From contig NZ_JAUSRB010000002.1 in assembly GCF_030811595.1 (NCBI RefSeq), forward strand, positions 1,178,001 through 1,242,000: 64,000 bases of DNA, in the 5' to 3' direction. The stretch comes from Streptosporangium brasiliense (GTDB lineage Bacteria; Actinomycetota; Actinomycetes; Streptosporangiales; Streptosporangiaceae). Positions 61,701-64,000 of this stretch are shown here, in pieces. Below the pieces are notes generated by a model. The model made no database searches. It worked only from the letters and a program-made list of their open reading frames with translations, and had not been told where the DNA came from. A program made the position numbers and the translations under genes. How positions within the stretch are numbered: position 1 is the first letter of the stretch; the number at the start of each line of letters is the position of its first letter.

Positions 61701-62150
61701 CTCGACGATCATCTCGACCTCGACCGGCGCGTCCAGCGGGAGGACGGCCACGCCGACCGCGCTGCGGGCGTGCTTGCCCGCCTCTCCCATGACCTCGGTG
61801 AGCAGCTCGCTGGCACCGTTGATCACCTGAGGCTGGCCGCTGAAGGCGGGGTCGCTGGCCACGAAGCCGACGACCTTGACGATCCGGACGATGTTCGACA
61901 GCCCTCCGGCCACCGAGGCGGCCGCCGCGAGGGCGTTGAGCGCGCAGGTCCGGGCGAGCTCGCGGGCCTCTTCGGCACTCACCTCGGCACCGACCTTGCC
62001 GGTCGCCACGAGCTTGCCGTCCACCATCGGGAGCTGGCCCGAGGTGTATACATGGTCGCCCGAGCGGATCGCCGGGACGTAGGACGCCAGCGGCGCGACG
62101 ACTTCGGGCAGCGTGAGGCCGAGCTCGGCCAGCTTCTCCTGCGGCGTCAC
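61692..62150 (-). CDS. RidA/YjgF family protein
   Basis: A 152-residue Rid protein: HVYTSGQLPMVDGKLV, the CALNALAAAASVAGGLSNIV helix, and KHARSAVGVAVLPLDAPVEVEM with the Arg that deaminates 2-aminoacrylate-type imines in RidA. It forms trimers in the cytosol. Corresponds to Rv3678c. Its GTG start overlaps the DUF4177 stop (GTGA). Confidence 0.93.
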   Translation of the reverse strand: MTPQEKLAELGLTLPEVVAPLASYVPAIRSGDHVYTSGQLPMVDGKLVATGKVGAEVSAEEARELARTCALNALAAAASVAGGLSNIVRIVKVVGFVASDPAFSGQPQVINGASELLTEVMGEAGKHARSAVGVAVLPLDAPVEVEMIVEVR

Positions 62151-62302
62151 GGCTTGGGCCGCTTCAGGTAGGCGACCAGCTGCTCGGGGTTCGGCCCGGG
62201 CACGACCTGGACGAGCTCCCAGCCGTCCTGGCCCCAGTTATCGAGAATCTGCTTGGTCGCGTGGACCAGCAGAGGCACCGTCGAGTATTCCCATTTCGTC
62301 AT
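62147..62302 (-). CDS. DUF4177 small protein
   Basis: A 51-residue protein, MTKWEYSTVPLLVHATKQIL then DNWGQDGWELVQVVPGPN and YLKRPKP. It is a well-conserved short actinobacterial protein (DUF4177) always just before the RidA-like gene; function unknown. TAATGT (62310-62315, minus strand) ends seven bases before the ATG, so the pair is probably transcribed from a leaderless start. Confidence 0.9.
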   Translation of the reverse strand: MTKWEYSTVPLLVHATKQILDNWGQDGWELVQVVPGPNPEQLVAYLKRPKP

Positions 62303-62436
62303 GTGGGACACATTAGCGAGGCGGCCCCGAAATCCGCCTCTGGCGCCGTTCTCCGAGTGGGCAGGATCACTGTCACAATCCGTACCTGGAGCCCCGCCAG
62401 TGGACAGCTCCGACGAATCGTCAAGTAGTCGTTGGG

Positions 62437-62450
62437 TAGCCTTCGAAACG
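62437..62450 (+). promoter_or_regulatory. -10 hexamer of the leaderless ArsA-like operon
   Basis: TAGCCT (62437-62442), seven bases, then the GTG start at 62450. No ribosome site upstream. Confidence 0.55.
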
Positions 62451-63454
62451 TGAGAGCTCGCGACACCGATTGGGACGGCGTACGCCTCCATGTCGTCACC
62501 GGTAAGGGCGGCACCGGCAAGACCACGGTCGCCGCCGCCCTCGCCCTCGCCCTCGCCGCGGACGGCCGCAAGGTCCTGCTGGTGGAGGTCGAGGGGCGGC
62601 AGGGGATCGCGCAGGTATTCGACCTGCCGCCACTGCCGTACGAGGAGCGGAAGATCGCCGTCGCCCCCCGTGGGGGGGACGTCTACGCGCTGGCCATCGA
62701 CCCCGAAGAGGCCATGCTCGACTACCTCGAGATGTTCTACGGCATGCGCCGGGCGGGCAAGGCCCTGACCAAGATGGGCGTCGTCGACTTCGCCACGACC
62801 ATCGCCCCCGGCTTCCGCGACGTCCTGGTCACCGGCAAGACGAGCGAGGCCGTCCGCCGCAAGGACAAGGACGGCCGGCGGATCTACGACGCGGTGGTGC
62901 TCGACGCGCCGCCGACCGGCCGGATCACCCGCTTCCTCAACGTCACCAACGAGGTGGCCGGGCTGGCCAGGATGGGGCCGATCAAGAACCACGCCGATCT
63001 GGTGAACGGCGTCGTCGCCTCCCCCGAGACCGCGGTGCACTTCGTCACGCTCCTGGAGGAGATGCCGGTCCAGGAGACCCTGGACGGCCTCGCCGAGCTC
63101 CGCGCGGCCGGGCTCCCGCCCGGTGGGATCTTCACGAACATGATCAGGGAGTCCCTGCTGCCCAAGTCCGTCCTGGACGACGTCGGCAAGGGCCGCTTCG
63201 ACCCGGCCGAGCTGGCGCTCGGCCTCAAGGCGTCCGGGCTGGCGGACGGCAGCTCCGACGCCGCCGTCGTGGCCGAGGCCCTCGCCGAGGAGATCGCCGA
63301 ACACGCCCGCCGCACAGGACTGGAGCGGCGCGAGAGGCTGTCGCTGGCCAAGGCCGGCCGTCCCCGTTACGAGCTGCCGCTGCTGGCCGACGGGGTGGAC
63401 CTGGCCGGGCTGTACGAGCTGGCCGAATCGATCCACACGCAGGGAGCAGCATGA
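62450..63454 (+). CDS. ArsA/Get3-family ATPase, first of a pair
   Basis: A 334-residue P-loop ATPase: deviant Walker [34 protein letters not shown], and the switch region [15 protein letters not shown]. It corresponds to Rv3679 of mycobacteria, which pairs with Rv3680; the pair is an anion-transporting-ATPase-like complex linked to stress and glycerol-metabolite tolerance (from memory). GTG at 62450 is probably leaderless. Its stop overlaps the next start (ATGA). Confidence 0.92.
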   Translation: MRARDTDWDGVRLHVVTGKGGTGKTTVAAALALALAADGRKVLLVEVEGRQGIAQVFDLPPLPYEERKIAVAPRGGDVYALAIDPEEAMLDYLEMFYGMRRAGKALTKMGVVDFATTIAPGFRDVLVTGKTSEAVRRKDKDGRRIYDAVVLDAPPTGRITRFLNVTNEVAGLARMGPIKNHADLVNGVVASPETAVHFVTLLEEMPVQETLDGLAELRAAGLPPGGIFTNMIRESLLPKSVLDDVGKGRFDPAELALGLKASGLADGSSDAAVVAEALAEEIAEHARRTGLERRERLSLAKAGRPRYELPLLADGVDLAGLYELAESIHTQGAA

Positions 63455-64000
63455 GCGAGCGCAGCGAGCGGTCCGGCAGGCAGCGGGCCGTCCCCGTCCT
63501 CGACCTCGACGCCATCATCGACGACCCGGGCACCCGGATCGTCGTCTGCTGCGGCTCCGGCGGCGTCGGCAAGACCACCACCGCGGCCGCGCTGGGGCTG
63601 CGCGCGGCCGAGCGCGGCCGGTCGGCCGTGGTGCTCACCGTGGACCCCGCCCGGCGGCTGGCGCAGTCGATGGGCCTGACCGAGCTCGACAACACCCCCA
63701 AGCCCGTCGCGGGCGTGCGGGGCGAGGGCCGGCTGCACGCCATGATGCTCGACATGAAGCGGACCTTCGATGAGATCATCGAGGCCCACGCGGACCCCGA
63801 GCGGGCCCGTCAGATCCTGACGAACCCCTTCTACCAGTCCCTGTCGTCCAGCTTCTCCGGCACGCAGGAATACATGGCCATGGAGAAGCTCGGCCAGCTC
63901 CGCCGGTCGGGCGACTGGGATCTGATCATCGTGGACACCCCGCCCTCCCGCTCCGCGCTCGACTTCCTCGACGCGCCGGAACGCCTGGGCCGCTTCCTCG
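63451..64000 (+). CDS. ArsA/Get3-family ATPase, second of the pair (3' truncated by window)
   Basis: The frame opens at ATG 63451, overlapping the previous stop, and is still open at base 64000, so only the first ~183 residues are seen: Ser/Arg-rich leader, Walker [21 protein letters not shown], switch-like [14 protein letters not shown], then [19 protein letters not shown] and [19 protein letters not shown]. Rv3680-like partner of the first ATPase, with which it likely forms a heteromer. No permease gene is visible before the window ends. Confidence 0.93.
   Translation, partial: MSERSERSGRQRAVPVLDLDAIIDDPGTRIVVCCGSGGVGKTTTAAALGLRAAERGRSAVVLTVDPARRLAQSMGLTELDNTPKPVAGVRGEGRLHAMMLDMKRTFDEIIEAHADPERARQILTNPFYQSLSSSFSGTQEYMAMEKLGQLRRSGDWDLIIVDTPPSRSALDFLDAPERLGRFL

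Overview
The window is high-GC, densely coded DNA from a filamentous actinomycete. Streptosporangiaceae is my best guess, but the sequence alone does not settle the family. The actinobacterial signs are very high GC, many GTG/TTG starts, a BldG/anti-sigma pair, the 'helicase/secretion neighbourhood' Tad locus, FurA-catalase, and ten or so genes whose -10 hexamer sits 6-8 nt before the start codon (leaderless mRNAs). There are no rRNA, tRNA, CRISPR, IS or prophage genes.

Layout. 1-7.5 kb: end of clpB, two secreted or anchored proteins of unknown function, and a TetR-regulated EphD-type hydrolase/dehydrogenase fusion with a clear palindromic operator, then a CapA-like lipoprotein. 7.5-13.6 kb: furA-katA oxidative-stress unit with a FurA-box-like site, a bis-MGD oxidoreductase, an HD hydrolase and a DUF2231-Rieske membrane protein. 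13.7-19.2 kb: TauE/SafE permease, SPFH protein, ABC ATPase and a GAF sensor kinase/response regulator pair. 19.3-28.6 kb: SDR and QueA-like genes, two paralogous secreted proteins with unusual leaders, an orphan response regulator, an OlsB/OlsA-like ornithine-lipid pair, SerB and a FUSC transporter. 28.8-35.6 kb: SixA with a coupled 34-residue membrane protein, H+-pyrophosphatase, anti-sigma factor and BldG, and an Hrq1/MrfA-type helicase. 35.8-41.5 kb: a large FnIII-like anchored protein, a DinB-like protein and an ECF42 sigma factor fused to a tyrosine-recombinase remnant, with its YCII/DGPF partner. 41.8-48.5 kb: the Tad pilus/secretion operon. 49.6-64 kb: Fic-like protein, acs, a decayed nhaA, holin-X/epoxide hydrolase/DUF309, MarP protease, HEAT protein, CoA Nudix, nth, crp, MBL, Nudix, RidA, DUF4177 and two ArsA-like ATPases.

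From about 29.5 kb to the end the order follows the chromosomal block that holds Rv3649-Rv3680 in M. tuberculosis and the bldG/hppA-to-crp region in Streptomyces (from memory). So this is core chromosome with local additions rather than a mobile island.

The most unusual items are: (1) the ECF42 sigma factor-recombinase fusion at 39.2-41.2 kb, in which every recombinase catalytic residue is lost; (2) minisatellite-like tandem repeats in many gaps, which in three or four places copy the 3' end of the neighbouring gene, stop codon included; (3) clusters of DnaA-box-like sequences around the Tad locus, one with exact 20-bp phasing; (4) an nhaA relic invaded by hexamer repeats; (5) a pseudoknot-like leader and an AT-rich 44-bp dyad in front of the two paralogous secreted-protein genes.
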